64,000 nt of DNA from Bacillus sp. FJAT-49711 (GCF_018343715.1 NZ_JAGYPL010000008.1:24091-88090); one strand, 5' to 3'; positions 1 through 10,478 are shown, numbered from the stretch's first letter. A program made the numbers and translations. The notes: generated by a model not told the origin, from the letters alone.

Positions 1-1020
1 AAGTCCTATAGCGGCACCAAAACCAATAACAGTCGTAATTTTAATAGCGCTGATCGCTTTCTGCTGTATAAAGTCTTCTTCATCTCTTAACCAAGCCGAT
101 GCTATAAGTGGAACTAACGCTAAAGAAAATGATGAAGCCGCAACTGTCCCGAGCTGCAGTAAAGGCTGGCCGCGATCAAATACCCCTTTCAATACTTTTG
201 CATCATCCACACTGACACCTGATTGAACAAGCAAAGAATATAGACTGAATGAATCAATCATTTGAAAAAGAATAAGGAGCATTCCGCTTAAACAAATAGC
301 TGTACCATGAACAAGCACGATTTGAGCTGTTTTATAAAATTTACGAAAAGACAACCCTTTTATAAAAAGAAGTCGGAGTGCATTATATTTCCAAACAAAA
401 AAAGTAAGAATTAAAAGACCAAACGCCGTACCAAGTATAGAGCCTGTTACAGCACCGCTCCCAACCTCATATAAGGAACAACCTTTTGAAACAAACAGGA
501 AAGCGATGAGAAGGATAGCGGTAACCCTTGCTAACTGTTCAGTCACTTGGCTAATAGCCGTCGGCGTCATTTTTCCGACGCTTTGAAAATAACCCCTCCA
601 TATGGATAGGAACGGTAAAAATATAAACATATACGCGGAGATTTTTACTAAAGGGGCTAACGCGGCATCTCCCATCCAAACCGATATAAAGGGTGCTCCG
701 AAAAAAAAGATAGAGAACAATAAAGCTCCCACAATCAGAAGAGTAAGGAAAGCAGCCTGCAAGCCATGTGCAAGATGATTTCGTTTCCCTAGGTCACTTT
801 CCGCCGCCAATTTCGAAATAATAACTGGAAAACCGGAACTAGCCAAAACAGCCGCTATTCCATAAATTGGATAAACCTGTTGATATATGTAAAAGCCAAC
901 GTCCCCTACGATATTTTGAAAGGGCACCCGATATACCGCACTCAATATTTTTACTATCAAAGCGGCCATCGTTAAAATGAGTGCTCCATGCATAAACTGA
1001 TTCGATTGTTCTTTAGGCAA
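1..1020 (-). CDS. yabM: SpoVB/MurJ-like polysaccharide flippase YabM, 5' part only
   Basis: This is a multidrug/oligosaccharidyl-lipid/polysaccharide (MOP) exporter-type membrane protein running off the left edge; 340 codons are open without a stop. I chose the TTG at 1020 because GGAAAGGCGAGAG lies just upstream and the ATG further up reaches a stop at once. The N-terminus reads PKEQSNQF and is followed by long hydrophobic stretches, with the YRVPFQN-type segment near residue 30 seen in SpoVB-like proteins. In B. subtilis yabM lies directly after spoVT, as here. Members move lipid-linked cell-wall or polysaccharide precursors across the membrane; the exact substrate of YabM is not established. 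The family call is firm from position and composition, the function is inferred. Confidence 0.8.
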   Translation of the reverse strand, partial: MPKEQSNQFMHGALILTMAALIVKILSAVYRVPFQNIVGDVGFYIYQQVYPIYGIAAVLASSGFPVIISKLAAESDLGKRNHLAHGLQAAFLTLLIVGALLFSIFFFGAPFISVWMGDAALAPLVKISAYMFIFLPFLSIWRGYFQSVGKMTPTAISQVTEQLARVTAILLIAFLFVSKGCSLYEVGSGAVTGSILGTAFGLLILTFFVWKYNALRLLFIKGLSFRKFYKTAQIVLVHGTAICLSGMLLILFQMIDSFSLYSLLVQSGVSVDDAKVLKGVFDRGQPLLQLGTVAASSFSLALVPLIASAWLRDEEDFIQQKAISAIKITTVIGFGAAIGL

Positions 1021-1073
1021 ACCCGCTCTCGCCTTTCCGTGGTAAAATCTTCATGAAAATTATTATAACATAA

Positions 1074-1235
1074 ACACAAAAGCACAAGGCGCGTATTCAC
1101 AGACGTACAAGCTATGGGGTATGAATGTTCGAGGTTGTAAAGCATTCATGTCCCGCCTCCAGAGGCTGGCGATTGCAGCAAGGCAAGATGGAGGCGTAAA
1201 AGAGAAGGACAGTAAGTTTGCTGCCTGCACACTAG
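1074..1235. repeat. Decayed copy of the dispersed palindromic repeat
   Basis: The gap between yabM and spoVT holds pieces that match the repeat family found at 10479-11119: AAGGCGC, GACGTACAAGC and GAGAAGGACAGTAAGTTTGC in the same order as in intact copies, with the middle much altered. No convincing gene is seen here; a 104-residue open frame across it has no family resemblance and no clear ribosome-binding site. Confidence 0.4.
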
Positions 1236-1295
1236 AAGAAAACTTTTTCCTAGAGAAATTGTTCCATGAAACTGCACTTTTTAACTTCCTTAAAA

Positions 1296-1332
1296 ATACA
1301 AAAACCCGGAGCGATATGATTCTCCAGGTTTT
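1296..1332 (-). terminator. Terminator of spoVT
   Basis: On the minus strand AAAACCTGGAG and CTCCGGGTTTT form an 11-bp stem with one mismatch around a 10-nt loop, followed by TTTTTGTATTTTT. It lies 11 bases past the spoVT stop. Confidence 0.8.
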
Positions 1333-1343
1333 CCGTATTACTA

Positions 1344-1880
1344 TTATGATTCCATTTGCCTTGCTAAAAAACTTGCCGCGGTTTCCGCAGATTTTTTTTC
1401 TATTTCACCGATGGTTTGATCTTTTGAGAATATAACAACGGCACCGATAGGATCCCCGCTTGCGATGATTGGGGATATCGTATACGAGGACAGTTCTTCC
1501 TCATGTCCTTCTATAAGCGCAATTTTGCTAGGGTTTTTTTCAAGATGGGAGGAGCGCTCAGACATTGCTTTTTCTATAACTTCACCATTGCTTTTATTCA
1601 GATATTCTTTCTTTGAGCTGCCGCTGACTGCGATAACAGCGTCTCTATCACAAATTAAAATTGAACTGCCTAAGCTTTCATATAAGGCTTCTCCATATTC
1701 TTTTGCAAAATCCCCTAATTCATTGATTGGAGAATATTTTTTTAATATTACTTCACCCTCACGATCAACAAAAATCTCCAATGGGTCGCCTTCACGAATT
1801 CTAAGAGTCCTCCGAATTTCTTTCGGGATTACGACCCTGCCTAAATCATCAATTCGACGAACAATACCAGTTGCCTTCAT
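1344..1880 (-). CDS. spoVT: Stage V sporulation protein T, AbrB-like regulator
   Basis: SpoVT is a forespore transcription regulator that tunes sigma-G-dependent genes. Residues 1-50 form an AbrB-type swapped-hairpin DNA-binding domain (TGIVRRIDDLGRVVIP, then RRTLRI); the rest (about 55-178) fits the GAF-like domain of SpoVT. From the ATG at 1880 the product is 178 residues, the usual length, and GAGAGG lies 9 bases upstream, so I reject an ATG seven codons earlier. A sigma-G-type promoter is readable at 1996-2025 and a terminator follows the stop, so it looks monocistronic. Identification is secure. Confidence 0.96.
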   Translation of the reverse strand: MKATGIVRRIDDLGRVVIPKEIRRTLRIREGDPLEIFVDREGEVILKKYSPINELGDFAKEYGEALYESLGSSILICDRDAVIAVSGSSKKEYLNKSNGEVIEKAMSERSSHLEKNPSKIALIEGHEEELSSYTISPIIASGDPIGAVVIFSKDQTIGEIEKKSAETAASFLARQMES

Positions 1881-1995
1881 CCTAAGTTGCCTCTCTTTCA
1901 TCAGATGATTTTACAAAAGCTTTCCGAATAATGAAGCTCTTTGATTTAAAGAAAAGCTTCCGTTTTTACAATTCATTACCATCGGTTGTTGAATT

Positions 1996-2025
1996 TAGTA
2001 TCTTTCAGTTAGAGAGTTCTATACA
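1996..2025 (-). promoter_or_regulatory. Sigma-G-type promoter of spoVT
   Basis: On the minus strand TGTATA (2025-2020) and GATACTA (2002-1996) are separated by 17 bases, close to the sigma-G consensus TGAATA/CATACTA. SpoVT is known to be sigma-G dependent in B. subtilis; the site here is inferred by eye. Confidence 0.6.
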
Positions 2026-2060
2026 TTTTTATTCATTTTTTTGGTAGATGAAAGCAACTT

Positions 2061-5000
2061 TTACTTTTTAGCCTTATTCAGTTCCTTCATAATATCTGTT
2101 GAAATCTTTAACCATTCATCTGTTTGTAGTCGATTTGTTTGAATTGTAATTTTCAAACGGGACCCATCCATTCCAAGGCCAACTATTCTTCCATGTTGGT
2201 TGCAAATAGCAAAGACCTTTGTGCCATCTATTTCTTTCGTTCCTTCTTCTGACATAAAAATGGATATTTCCGTTTTAGATTGCTTAATGAGTTCCAGCTT
2301 CGCTTGACGGGCGTACACTTTCATTTCAGCTACTGTAAATAAATAACCGACTTGTTCCGGATAGTCGCCAAAACGATCGATCATCTCTTCTTGCAATTCT
2401 TCCATTTCTTCAAAAGAGTCAATATTTCTAAAACGTTTGTACATTTCTATTTTTTGATAACCATCGTTAATGTAAGAGTCCGGAATATAAGCATCCAGCT
2501 CAAGCTCTACTTCAAACGAAGGTACGTTCTGCTGATCAATCATTCCTTTTCGTTCATCAATAGCATCCTTAAGCATTTGAGAATACAAATCAAATCCAAC
2601 AGAATCGATAAACCCATGCTGCTGGGCACCTAGTAAATTACCAGCGCCCCTAATAGATAAATCGCGCATCGCAATTTTAAAGCCTGACCCTAATTCCGTA
2701 AATTCTTTAATAGCTTGCAATCTTTTTTCGGCTACTTCCGTTAAAACTTTATTACGTCTATACGTAAAATACGCATACGCAATACGGTTGGAGCGGCCAA
2801 CCCGGCCTCTTAATTGATAGAGCTGGGAAAGTCCCATTCGATCAGCGTCATGTACGATCAATGTATTTACATTTGGGATATCCACACCCGTTTCAATAAT
2901 CGTCGTCGTAACAAGGACATCAAATTCCCCGTCAAGAAAACTGAGAATGACAGATTCAAGTTCCGTTTCAGTCATTTGCCCATGCGCATATGCCACCCGT
3001 GCATCTGGAACAAGCATGGAAATTTCCTCTGTTTTTCTTTCAATATCTTCAACACGGTTATATAAGAAATAAACTTGACCACCCCTCGCCAACTCTCGCT
3101 CAATTGACTCTTTGACAAGCGCACCGTTATATTCCATCACATACGTCTGCACTGGGAATCGATTTTCTGGGGGTGTTTCAATAACAGATAAATCTCGTAC
3201 ACCTAACATTGACATGTGAAGCGTCCTAGGGATAGGAGTCGCAGTCAATGTCAACACATCAATATTTGATTTTAACTGCTTGATTTTTTCTTTATGTGTC
3301 ACTCCAAAACGCTGCTCTTCATCCACGATTAAAAGTCCGAGATCAGCATAATGAATATCTTTTGATAAAAGACGATGGGTGCCGACGACGATATCAACTG
3401 TACCATTTTTTAATCCTTTTGCCGTTTCAGTTTGCTGTTTTTTAGAACGGAATCTGCTTAGCAAGCCAATATTAATTGGGTATTCTTGAAATCTCTCCTT
3501 AATAGTTTCAAAATGCTGCTGGGCAAGGATCGTAGTCGGCACTAAAATAGCGACCTGCTTCCCATCCATAATTGCTTTAAACGCAGCGCGGATAGCCACT
3601 TCTGTTTTCCCGTAACCAACATCACCACATAATAGGCGATCCATCGGTCTTTCTTTTTCCATATCTCGTTTAATTTCTATGATTGAACGCAGTTGGTCTT
3701 CTGTTTCTTGATATGGGAAAGAAGCTTCAAGCTCCCGTTGTAAATCGCTATCTGGAGAAAATGCATATCCTTTGGCGGCTTCCCTCTCAGCGTATAATTT
3801 GATTAAGTCATCCGCAATGTCTTTGACTGAAGACTCTACTTTTTTCTTTACACGCTTCCAGTCGCTGCCACCTAATTTATATACTTTTGGCTCCTTTCCT
3901 TCAGAGCCTACATATTTTTGAACGAGATCAATTTGTTCAACTGGTACATAGAGCTTATCACTAGCTTGATATTTAAGATGCAAATAATCCTTATGAACTC
4001 CGTTGATTAGAAGGGTTTCAATCCCTAAGTATCTTCCTATCCCATGATTGACATGGACAACATAATCTCCAACTTTCAATTCTGAATAACTTTTTATACG
4101 TTCAGCATTTGAAAGCTTTTGTCTTCGTTTTGATTTGCGAGTTTTTTTATTAAAGATTTCTTCTTCTGTAATCACAGCTATTTTGGCTGCTGGCAGCTCA
4201 AAGCCTGTATTCAAAGCACCTTCAATAATTTGAATTCCAGATACTGCATGATCTGGACTTTTTACGATAGATGCCTCAATTTCATAGTCATATAAAACAG
4301 ATTGTATTTTCTTTGCCCTTTCAGCATTTGGAGCAAGAAAAATAACGGAATAACGATTTTTTTGCCAGCGATCTACTTCACCTTTCAGAACATGCATCTG
4401 ACCATGGAAGTTTTGCATGAGTTTACAAGGGATATTAGATATGTTTTGTGGGCTCGTGTTAGGAACATGCCTCATAAATAAAGACAAATAGACTTTAGGT
4501 AGTGGATGTTTAGATATTAATTGAGAAAACTGATTTGACACGGCGAGATCATGAATGATTTCACCTTGTTCCAGTAGGGATGTATGCCACTCTGCTTCTT
4601 CCTTTTCGAGTCTTTCATTCATTTCCTGAATACGGCTTAATTCATCAAAGATTAATAACCCGTTCGTAGATAGGTAATCTAGCAAACTTGCAGCAGGCTC
4701 ATAGGCGTATGATATATATTTATAAAATTGCTCTGGTTTTTGACCGTTTCGGAGCTGCTCTAAATCATATCCAATGTTTTCTGATAAAAGTTCTTTCGCT
4801 TTTTCATTTCTGAATTTCTTCAAAGAACGCGAAAGGCCCGCTTCAAGTTGATCTACAGTTATTGCCAATTGATCATGGTTCACTGGCGTTTCCGAAGCAG
4901 GACCAATTAATACGCTTTCCCTTTTTTCTTTAGACCGTTGATCATCAAGAGAAAAAGATCGAATCGAATCCACTTCTGTATCAAACAGCTCTATTCGTAT

Positions 5001-5573
5001 CGGATCTGTTTCTGTCAAAGGATATATATCTAATATTCCTCCACGTACACTAAATTCACCCGGTGCACTAACCATGTCCGTGCGGCTGTATCCCATTTGA
5101 ACAAACTTCAACAAATCATTCTCAAGGTCTAAATCTTGTCCCACTTCAATTACGAGTTGATATTTTTGCCAAACAGAAGGGGGCGGCAATATTTTTCGTA
5201 TACTAGCAATTGGAACGACAAATACACCGCGACGGCCCGATGCCATATAATTTAGCGTTTCAATTCGCTGGGCGCGCAGTTCTGGGCTTGCAACACTAAG
5301 TTCGGCTGCTATTAATTCATTGGCAGGATAAAGAAAAAGCTCATCTTCGTCCATAAATTGAGCGAGATCCTCATAAATCTTTTGCGCTTGCAAAAGGTTA
5401 TGGGTGATGACCATAACTGATTTTCCAGATTTCTCAGCCGCCGACGCAATGAATGCTGACCTCGCCGATCCCGAAAGTCCGGCTATTAATTGCTCACGCA
5501 GATTTCCCTCAATTCCAGAAAGAATCGTTTGTATTTCATTTTGCTGAATAATTAAGTTTTTAATGCCTTGCAT
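2061..5573 (-). CDS. mfd: Transcription-repair coupling factor Mfd
   Basis: Mfd is a DNA translocase that pushes stalled RNA polymerase off DNA lesions and recruits UvrA for nucleotide excision repair. The 1170-residue product has the family's full length. The N-terminal third is UvrB-like. The RNA-polymerase-interacting domain lies near residue 500 ([15 protein letters not shown]). The RecG-like motor has Walker A GYGKTE near 651, the DEEQ box near 752 and TATPIPRTL just after. The C-terminal autoinhibitory domain follows. It sits between fin and spoVT as in B. subtilis. No terminator is evident right after the stop, and spoVT has its own promoter within the gap. Confidence 0.98.
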   Translation of the reverse strand: MQGIKNLIIQQNEIQTILSGIEGNLREQLIAGLSGSARSAFIASAAEKSGKSVMVITHNLLQAQKIYEDLAQFMDEDELFLYPANELIAAELSVASPELRAQRIETLNYMASGRRGVFVVPIASIRKILPPPSVWQKYQLVIEVGQDLDLENDLLKFVQMGYSRTDMVSAPGEFSVRGGILDIYPLTETDPIRIELFDTEVDSIRSFSLDDQRSKEKRESVLIGPASETPVNHDQLAITVDQLEAGLSRSLKKFRNEKAKELLSENIGYDLEQLRNGQKPEQFYKYISYAYEPAASLLDYLSTNGLLIFDELSRIQEMNERLEKEEAEWHTSLLEQGEIIHDLAVSNQFSQLISKHPLPKVYLSLFMRHVPNTSPQNISNIPCKLMQNFHGQMHVLKGEVDRWQKNRYSVIFLAPNAERAKKIQSVLYDYEIEASIVKSPDHAVSGIQIIEGALNTGFELPAAKIAVITEEEIFNKKTRKSKRRQKLSNAERIKSYSELKVGDYVVHVNHGIGRYLGIETLLINGVHKDYLHLKYQASDKLYVPVEQIDLVQKYVGSEGKEPKVYKLGGSDWKRVKKKVESSVKDIADDLIKLYAEREAAKGYAFSPDSDLQRELEASFPYQETEDQLRSIIEIKRDMEKERPMDRLLCGDVGYGKTEVAIRAAFKAIMDGKQVAILVPTTILAQQHFETIKERFQEYPINIGLLSRFRSKKQQTETAKGLKNGTVDIVVGTHRLLSKDIHYADLGLLIVDEEQRFGVTHKEKIKQLKSNIDVLTLTATPIPRTLHMSMLGVRDLSVIETPPENRFPVQTYVMEYNGALVKESIERELARGGQVYFLYNRVEDIERKTEEISMLVPDARVAYAHGQMTETELESVILSFLDGEFDVLVTTTIIETGVDIPNVNTLIVHDADRMGLSQLYQLRGRVGRSNRIAYAYFTYRRNKVLTEVAEKRLQAIKEFTELGSGFKIAMRDLSIRGAGNLLGAQQHGFIDSVGFDLYSQMLKDAIDERKGMIDQQNVPSFEVELELDAYIPDSYINDGYQKIEMYKRFRNIDSFEEMEELQEEMIDRFGDYPEQVGYLFTVAEMKVYARQAKLELIKQSKTEISIFMSEEGTKEIDGTKVFAICNQHGRIVGLGMDGSRLKITIQTNRLQTDEWLKISTDIMKELNKAKK

Positions 5574-5680
5574 GTTTATCTCCTCTTCATAGAAAGATGG
5601 CAGGAATTTAAGAGGCTAGCTTGAATCTATTTATTTTCTTATTTTCCAAATTTAAAAACGTTATGAATATACGCAACGGA

Positions 5681-5709
5681 AAAATGCTTTGGATTTCCCT
5701 CCAAAGCTT
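5681..5709 (-). terminator. Terminator of fin
   Basis: The minus strand has GCTTTGGA and TCCAAAGC, an 8-bp stem around a 6-nt loop, followed by ATTTTTCCG, directly at the fin stop codon. Confidence 0.7.
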
Positions 5710-5940
5710 TTAATGAATAAGATAATCATACTGATGCAAATCGGGATTTTTTTTGAATGCTTCATGGCAATCATCGCATATTGCTTGAATATGAATATCT
5801 CCATTCGATCCGTACGTAACCATTTCCTGTCTTTCGCTATCGGTTAATGTATGAATGCCAAGTTGTTCTTCTTGAAAAGCTGCATCTTCAATGGTGGCCA
5901 TTTTTGAAGAACAATGCCGGCAATAATAATGAATTGGTAT
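5710..5940 (-). CDS. fin: Anti-sigma-F factor Fin, apparent ATA start
   Basis: Fin (YabK) is a small zinc-finger protein that helps shift the forespore from sigma-F to sigma-G. Reading from ATA at 5940 gives 76 residues, the usual length, with IHYYCRHC at the N-terminus and a second CxxC (CDDC) in the C-terminal half; both CxxC pairs are needed for the finger. GGAGGG lies 6 bases upstream of this ATA. The first ATG in frame is at 5901; it would remove the first CxxC and has no ribosome-binding site. So the start is either a genuine non-AUG codon or an ATG changed to ATA by mutation or sequencing error. It lies between pth and mfd as in B. subtilis and has its own terminator. Confidence 0.85.
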   Translation of the reverse strand: MPIHYYCRHCSSKMATIEDAAFQEEQLGIHTLTDSERQEMVTYGSNGDIHIQAICDDCHEAFKKNPDLHQYDYLIH

Positions 5941-6009
5941 TGTAATCCCTCCTCACAAAAAACAATCCGTTCACATAGTATGAACATTTTTGCGGGGAGT
6001 TATTCGCAT

Positions 6010-6570
6010 TTAACCATTATATTGGTTCATGACTTCAAGAAAAGGCTTATTCAACCACTCTTCGCATGCATCTACACATCTTTCAACGACAGATTGTATT
6101 TCGTCTTTTTCGTCTTTGCGAAACTTACTTAATACATAATCCGGTACAGTCATTCCAACTGGAGGACGATCAATGCCTACTCGTATCCTTTTGAATTCTT
6201 GTGTACCAAGACTTGCTATCGTAGACTTTATGCCATTATGCCCACCAGCGCTTCCCTTTTGTCTAAGCCGGATTTTTCCAACTGGCAAATCTAGATCATC
6301 ATAAACCACGAGTAAATCTTCCACCTGTATATCATAGTAATCCATTAACGGCCGGATACTTTCACCCGATAAATTCATATATGTTAACGGTTTAAGTAAA
6401 ATAATCTTTTCTCCATTTTTATGAATAACAGAATAGATTCCGTTGAATTTTTTCTCGGACAAAGTTGTTCCGAATCTTTTTGCTAATTCGTCCACAATGA
6501 CAAATCCAATATTATGTCTTGTTTTTTTATAGGAAAGACCCGGGTTCCCTAACCCAACAATTAACTTCAT
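6010..6570 (-). CDS. pth: Peptidyl-tRNA hydrolase
   Basis: Pth (SpoVC in B. subtilis) cleaves peptides from tRNAs that dropped off the ribosome. The N-terminus KLIVGLGNPG and the RHNIGF motif with the catalytic histidine near residue 19 are clear, as are DLDLPVGKIR and the GGHNG segment. I chose the ATG at 6570 (186 residues), with GGGGTG 6 bases upstream, over a GTG three codons earlier. It lies between rplY/ctc and fin, the standard order. The product is cytosolic and essential in most bacteria. Confidence 0.97.
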   Translation of the reverse strand: MKLIVGLGNPGLSYKKTRHNIGFVIVDELAKRFGTTLSEKKFNGIYSVIHKNGEKIILLKPLTYMNLSGESIRPLMDYYDIQVEDLLVVYDDLDLPVGKIRLRQKGSAGGHNGIKSTIASLGTQEFKRIRVGIDRPPVGMTVPDYVLSKFRKDEKDEIQSVVERCVDACEEWLNKPFLEVMNQYNG

Positions 6571-6672
6571 CCTAAACACCCCAACTTACACCTATTTCAT
6601 TTATTATACGCTATAAAGTACATAAACGGAAACAAAAGCGCAACCTTTGCTGGCTGCGCTTCACTTTAAAGA

Positions 6673-7308
6673 TTATACATCTTCGCCTTCTGCTTTATCG
6701 TCGTTGCTATTTTCAGGTGGATCTTCTTCTCGAACTCCTCCATCTGGATCTTCTTCCTCTGTACGTGGAGGCTGGATATTCGCGATTGGATCATCATCTT
6801 CATGATTGATGGTACATGCGAAATTACCTCGGATATCTCCAACTGTTACAGACTCTCCAATGTTTAAGTTTGAAATATCAATTTGGAGTACTTCTGGAAT
6901 TTTATCCGGAACGGCCGTGACGGAAAGCTCATGCAGCAAAATCTGAAGAACTCCTCCACTTTTGACCCCTTCCGCGTCTTCCGATACTTCAACCCTAACA
7001 TTCGCTTCAATTTCTTGAGTTAGGTCAACAGCTAAGAAATCGGCATGAACAATGTCTTTCTTCAATGGATCTTCTTGATATTCGTGAAGGATTACACTTA
7101 CTTTTTTCCCTTCCAAATCTAAAGAAATTACACCATTTCGTCCAACTTCTCGCATTGTTTTTAAAAAATCTGCACTATTAACGGAAATTGGCGTATTTTC
7201 TACCCGGTACCCGTAAACTACTGCCGGAAAATTACCTTGCGTACGAATATCCGTTAATTGTGAACGTTTCCCATTCGTACGACTTTTTGCCACTAGTACT
7301 GTACTCAT
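6673..7308 (-). CDS. rplY: 50S ribosomal protein L25, general stress protein Ctc
   Basis: This is the long, CTC-type form of L25, which binds 5S rRNA in the large subunit. The start MSTVLVAKSR at 7308 gives 211 residues: an N-terminal L25 beta-barrel of about 95 residues and a C-terminal TL5-like domain. It ends in an acidic tail rich in Glu and Asp. I prefer this ATG because GGGAG lies 10 bases upstream and the start matches other Ctc proteins. A sigma-B-type promoter stands just upstream, in line with stress induction of ctc in B. subtilis. The next gene, pth, starts about 100 bases downstream. Confidence 0.95.
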   Translation of the reverse strand: MSTVLVAKSRTNGKRSQLTDIRTQGNFPAVVYGYRVENTPISVNSADFLKTMREVGRNGVISLDLEGKKVSVILHEYQEDPLKKDIVHADFLAVDLTQEIEANVRVEVSEDAEGVKSGGVLQILLHELSVTAVPDKIPEVLQIDISNLNIGESVTVGDIRGNFACTINHEDDDPIANIQPPRTEEEDPDGGVREEDPPENSNDDKAEGEDV

Positions 7309-7352
7309 AAGTATGACACTCCCTCTCCCTATTATGTAATGCATCTCTATTA

Positions 7353-7378
7353 ATACCCTAACATAAACAAAAATAAAC
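7353..7378 (-). promoter_or_regulatory. Sigma-B promoter of rplY/ctc
   Basis: The minus strand carries GTTTAT (7378-7373), a 14-base spacer and GGGTAT (7358-7353). This is almost the classic ctc promoter of B. subtilis (GTTTAA-N14-GGGTAT). Confidence 0.82.
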
Positions 7379-7428
7379 TTCTAATTATATGAAAAAACAA
7401 AGATAAGGACTCAATTTTAAACGTGGCA

Positions 7429-7558
7429 GTTGATTTGCGCTCCAGGCACTCGCTTTCCGCGGGCGGTACGGGGCAGCCCTCCTCGGCTCTTTGCGCCCGT
7501 GGGTCTCCCCCTGTTCTGTACTCCCGCAAGAGTCTCGCACCCTCCCGCTCCAATCAAC
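7429..7558. repeat. GC-rich intergenic repeat bounded by GTTGATT/AATCAAC
   Basis: A 130-bp block is much richer in G and C than its surroundings. It begins GTTGATTTGCGCTCC and ends CCGCTCCAATCAAC, so its ends are imperfect inverted repeats. Similar blocks lie at 7775-7920 and 20318-20443. Short open frames crossing it are composition artefacts. Between this block and the next (7559-7774) nothing is recognised. Confidence 0.7.
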
Positions 7559-7774
7559 AGTAAAAAAATCAGCAACGACTTTTAACACATTAAAAACATT
7601 GGAATATAGTTTTACATCTCTTAGCGAAGAAGGGATATATGTTTATAACATCTTTCAAAAATGGAATTTAAGAACAACATCAAATGTTGTCATAGTCTTA
7701 AATGGTAAGAAATGATACAAAGGAATAAAGTTTTAGAAAGTCTTTGATTAAAATCATTCTTGATTTTCCACAAA

Positions 7775-7920
7775 GTTGATTGGAGCGGACGGCGGCGACT
7801 CCTAGTCGGCTAAATACATACACGCCCTATGGCCAACGCCGACACTAGGACGTCCTGTCCGTCGGGGGATTAGCTCACCTCACGCCCCCCGAAAAGCGTC
7901 CGCCTGAAGCGGAAATCAAC
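7775..7920. repeat. Second GC-rich element of the TTGATT family
   Basis: It begins GTTGATTGGAGCGG and ends CCGCCTGAAGCGGAAATCAAC, with the GGCGACTCC motif of the family and an internal inverted stretch around GGACG. It lies downstream of prs, between the prs terminator and rplY/ctc. Confidence 0.7.
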
Positions 7921-7943
7921 GAACGTTTGTAGAAATAGATTTT

Positions 7944-7983
7944 CAATAAAAATTGCCGAGAAAATACCCTTTTCTCGGCAATT
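7944..7983 (-). terminator. Terminator of the glmU-prs operon
   Basis: A 14-bp perfect stem (AATTGCCGAGAAAA with its complement) around a 5-nt loop is followed on the minus strand by TTTTTATTG. It lies 47 bases past the prs stop. Confidence 0.88.
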
Positions 7984-8029
7984 TGAGAAGCGAATGATCG
8001 CTCTTTTTTAGTGTTTAATTTCTATTATT

Positions 8030-8989
8030 TCAATCAAACAATGTACTTACGGATTGGTTCTCATGTACGCGAATGATCGCTTCTCCCAGCAATGGTGCTA
8101 CGGATAGTTCCTTAATTTTAGGAATTTTCTTTTCTTCTGGCAGTACAATTGAATTTGTTACAACTAACTCTTTTATATTGGAATTGTGGATCCTTTCAAT
8201 AGCAGGCCCAGATAAAACTGGATGTGTACAACATGCATACACTTCCTTCGCACCACTTTCAGTAATGGCATTAGCTGCGAGTGTAATCGTTCCAGCTGTA
8301 TCGATAATATCATCAATCAGGATCGCAATTTTTCCTTCAACATTACCTACGATATTCATTACTTCTGCTACGTTCGGACGAGGACGGCGTTTATCAATAA
8401 TTGCAATTGGTGCTTTTAAACGATCCGCCAGCCTTCTAGCACGTGTAACACCACCGTGATCAGGAGAAACAATGACGATATCGTCTTTATATAAATTTTT
8501 TGATTTAAAATATTCACCTAAAATAGGAACACCCATTAAATGGTCGTTAGGGATATCAAAAAAACCTTGGATCTGTGGTGCGTGGAGGTCAAGATTGATC
8601 ATCCGTGTAGCCCCAGCTGTTTCAATAAGATTGGCAACGAGTTTCGCAGTGATTGGCTCACGCGCTCTCGCTTTGCGATCTTGACGAGCGTATCCATAAT
8701 AAGGCACAACTAAATTAATCGTTTTTGCTGAAGCACGCTTTAACGCATCAATCATGATGAGAAGTTCCATCAAATGATCATTGACAGGATCGCTTGTTGA
8801 CTGAACTACATATACATCGCAGCCACGGATACTTTCCTCAATATTAATTTGAATTTCTCCATCGCTAAATCGATTGACTGAACATTTACCAAGTTCAAGA
8901 CCGATAAATTTAGCAATTTCTTGCGCCAAAGCACGATTAGAACTTAATGAGAATATTTTCAAGCTAGGGTCAAGATATTGATTTGACAT
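8030..8989 (-). CDS. prs: Ribose-phosphate pyrophosphokinase
   Basis: Prs makes PRPP from ribose 5-phosphate and ATP, feeding purine, pyrimidine, histidine and NAD synthesis. The 319-residue product has the family length, with [13 protein letters not shown] near residue 100, a [12 protein letters not shown] segment near 130 and the PRPP-binding loop [11 protein letters not shown] near 225. GGAGGTTCAGC precedes the ATG. It follows glmU by 14 bases, so the two are co-transcribed as in B. subtilis, and a strong terminator follows. The PurR gene upstream uses the PRPP made here as effector. Confidence 0.98.
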   Translation of the reverse strand: MSNQYLDPSLKIFSLSSNRALAQEIAKFIGLELGKCSVNRFSDGEIQINIEESIRGCDVYVVQSTSDPVNDHLMELLIMIDALKRASAKTINLVVPYYGYARQDRKARAREPITAKLVANLIETAGATRMINLDLHAPQIQGFFDIPNDHLMGVPILGEYFKSKNLYKDDIVIVSPDHGGVTRARRLADRLKAPIAIIDKRRPRPNVAEVMNIVGNVEGKIAILIDDIIDTAGTITLAANAITESGAKEVYACCTHPVLSGPAIERIHNSNIKELVVTNSIVLPEEKKIPKIKELSVAPLLGEAIIRVHENQSVSTLFD

Positions 8990-9003
8990 GCTGAACCTCC
9001 GTT

Positions 9004-10377
9004 TTAGTTTTTCAAATTTAGTTTCTTGACGTAATTTTCTTTATTAACCTGCCTGGCGCGCGCGATGGACAGAGCTTCCTCCGGCACATCTTTAGTAATG
9101 GTGGAACCCGCAGCGATATATGCACCTTCCTTAATCGTTACAGGCGCAACAAGGTTAGAGTTACAGCCAACAAACACATTATCTTCTATTTTCGTTAAAA
9201 ATTTGCTCTTGCCATTATAATTAACCGTGATAGAACCACAGCCGAGATTCACATTCGAACCAACTTCAGCATCACCAATATAGCTTAAATGGGAAGCTTT
9301 ACTTCCTTTTCCGATTTCAGCTTTTTTTATCTCAACGAAGTTTCCAACTTTAACCTCATCATGAATGGTTGATTCTGGACGAATATGTGCAAATGGACCA
9401 ATTTGAACATTTGATCCAACCGAGCTATCGTGTATGACAGATTGTCTAATCACTGTATCAGATCCTATTTGAGCATTTACCAATTCGCTGTTTGGACCAA
9501 TTTGACAATCTTCCCCAATCACTGTTTGTCCTTTAAGGATTGTCCCAGGATAAATGATCGTGTCCATGCCGATATTTACATCCGCATCAATATACGTATT
9601 TTCAGGATCAATAATCGTAACACCACTCTGCATATGGGTGATATTAATTCTTTTTCTCATAAGTCTTTCTGCTTCGGCTAAGGCAACTCGATCGTTAATA
9701 CCCATTGTTTCATCAAAGTCAGCCGTTTGAAAAGCAGATACGTTCATGTTTTTGGCCTTTAATATTTCAATTACATCTGGAAGGTAGTACTCACCTTGGG
9801 CATTATCATTTGAAACCTCTTCTAGGGCTTCAAACAAAGCCTGATTGTTAAAGCAATACGTTCCTGTATTAATTTCGTTCACTTTACGTTCTTGTTCATT
9901 TGCATCTTTATGTTCAACTATTCTTTCTACAGTTCCATTAGCATTGCGAATGACCCTGCCATAGCCGTCTGGTCTTTCTGTTAAAGCTGTTAAAATCGTT
10001 GCTTTCGCTTTCTGCATTTCGTGTTGCTTAATCAATGCTTCCATCGTTTCAGCTTTAATAAGAGGTGTATCACCGCATATGACGAGAGTTGTACCATCCT
10101 TATTACTCAGCACTTCTTTTGCCTGCATGACCGCATGGGCAGTTCCAAGCTGTTCCTCCTGAAGAACAAAATCACTTTTCCCTTCCAATTTAGTCTGCAC
10201 AAGCTCCGCTCCATGTCCAACAACAGTAACGATTTTATCAACGTTTACCTTAGAAATATTGTCGACAACATACTCTACCATTGGCTTCCCACAGATAGGA
10301 TGAAGTACTTTATAAAGTTTTGACTTCATTCGTGTTCCTTGGCCAGCAGCCAATATTACAGCGAATCGGTTTGTCAT
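9004..10377 (-). CDS. glmU: Bifunctional UDP-GlcNAc pyrophosphorylase / GlcN-1-P acetyltransferase
   Basis: GlmU carries out the last two steps to UDP-N-acetylglucosamine, the precursor of peptidoglycan and teichoic acid linkage units. The N-terminal half has the nucleotidyltransferase signature [11 protein letters not shown] at residues 10-20. The C-terminal half (from about 250) shows hexapeptide repeats of a left-handed beta helix, with the SHLSYIGDA acetyltransferase segment near 365. I prefer the ATG at 10377 (457 residues), which matches the family start, to an ATG ten codons earlier; ATTGGGGG lies upstream. It is co-transcribed with prs. No gene lies upstream for 900 bases; the space holds a tandem repeat array. 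Confidence 0.97.
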   Translation of the reverse strand: MTNRFAVILAAGQGTRMKSKLYKVLHPICGKPMVEYVVDNISKVNVDKIVTVVGHGAELVQTKLEGKSDFVLQEEQLGTAHAVMQAKEVLSNKDGTTLVICGDTPLIKAETMEALIKQHEMQKAKATILTALTERPDGYGRVIRNANGTVERIVEHKDANEQERKVNEINTGTYCFNNQALFEALEEVSNDNAQGEYYLPDVIEILKAKNMNVSAFQTADFDETMGINDRVALAEAERLMRKRINITHMQSGVTIIDPENTYIDADVNIGMDTIIYPGTILKGQTVIGEDCQIGPNSELVNAQIGSDTVIRQSVIHDSSVGSNVQIGPFAHIRPESTIHDEVKVGNFVEIKKAEIGKGSKASHLSYIGDAEVGSNVNLGCGSITVNYNGKSKFLTKIEDNVFVGCNSNLVAPVTIKEGAYIAAGSTITKDVPEEALSIARARQVNKENYVKKLNLKN

Positions 10378-10478
10378 AAACGGGCCCCCAATAACCTTTT
10401 TTTCCATAATGAATATATCTTAATTACTGTTTTTTTTCAAGAAAACGATAGGAATGTATAAAAAGTGTTCATAAAATA

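Noticed and set aside
1121..1435. 104-codon plus-strand frame between yabM and spoVT
   Set aside because: It runs over a decayed repeat and the spoVT terminator and into spoVT antisense; no ribosome-binding site.
7350..7715. Short open frames over the GC-rich element
   Set aside because: They have no family resemblance and exist only because the repeat is GC-rich; one overlaps the sigma-B promoter of rplY/ctc.
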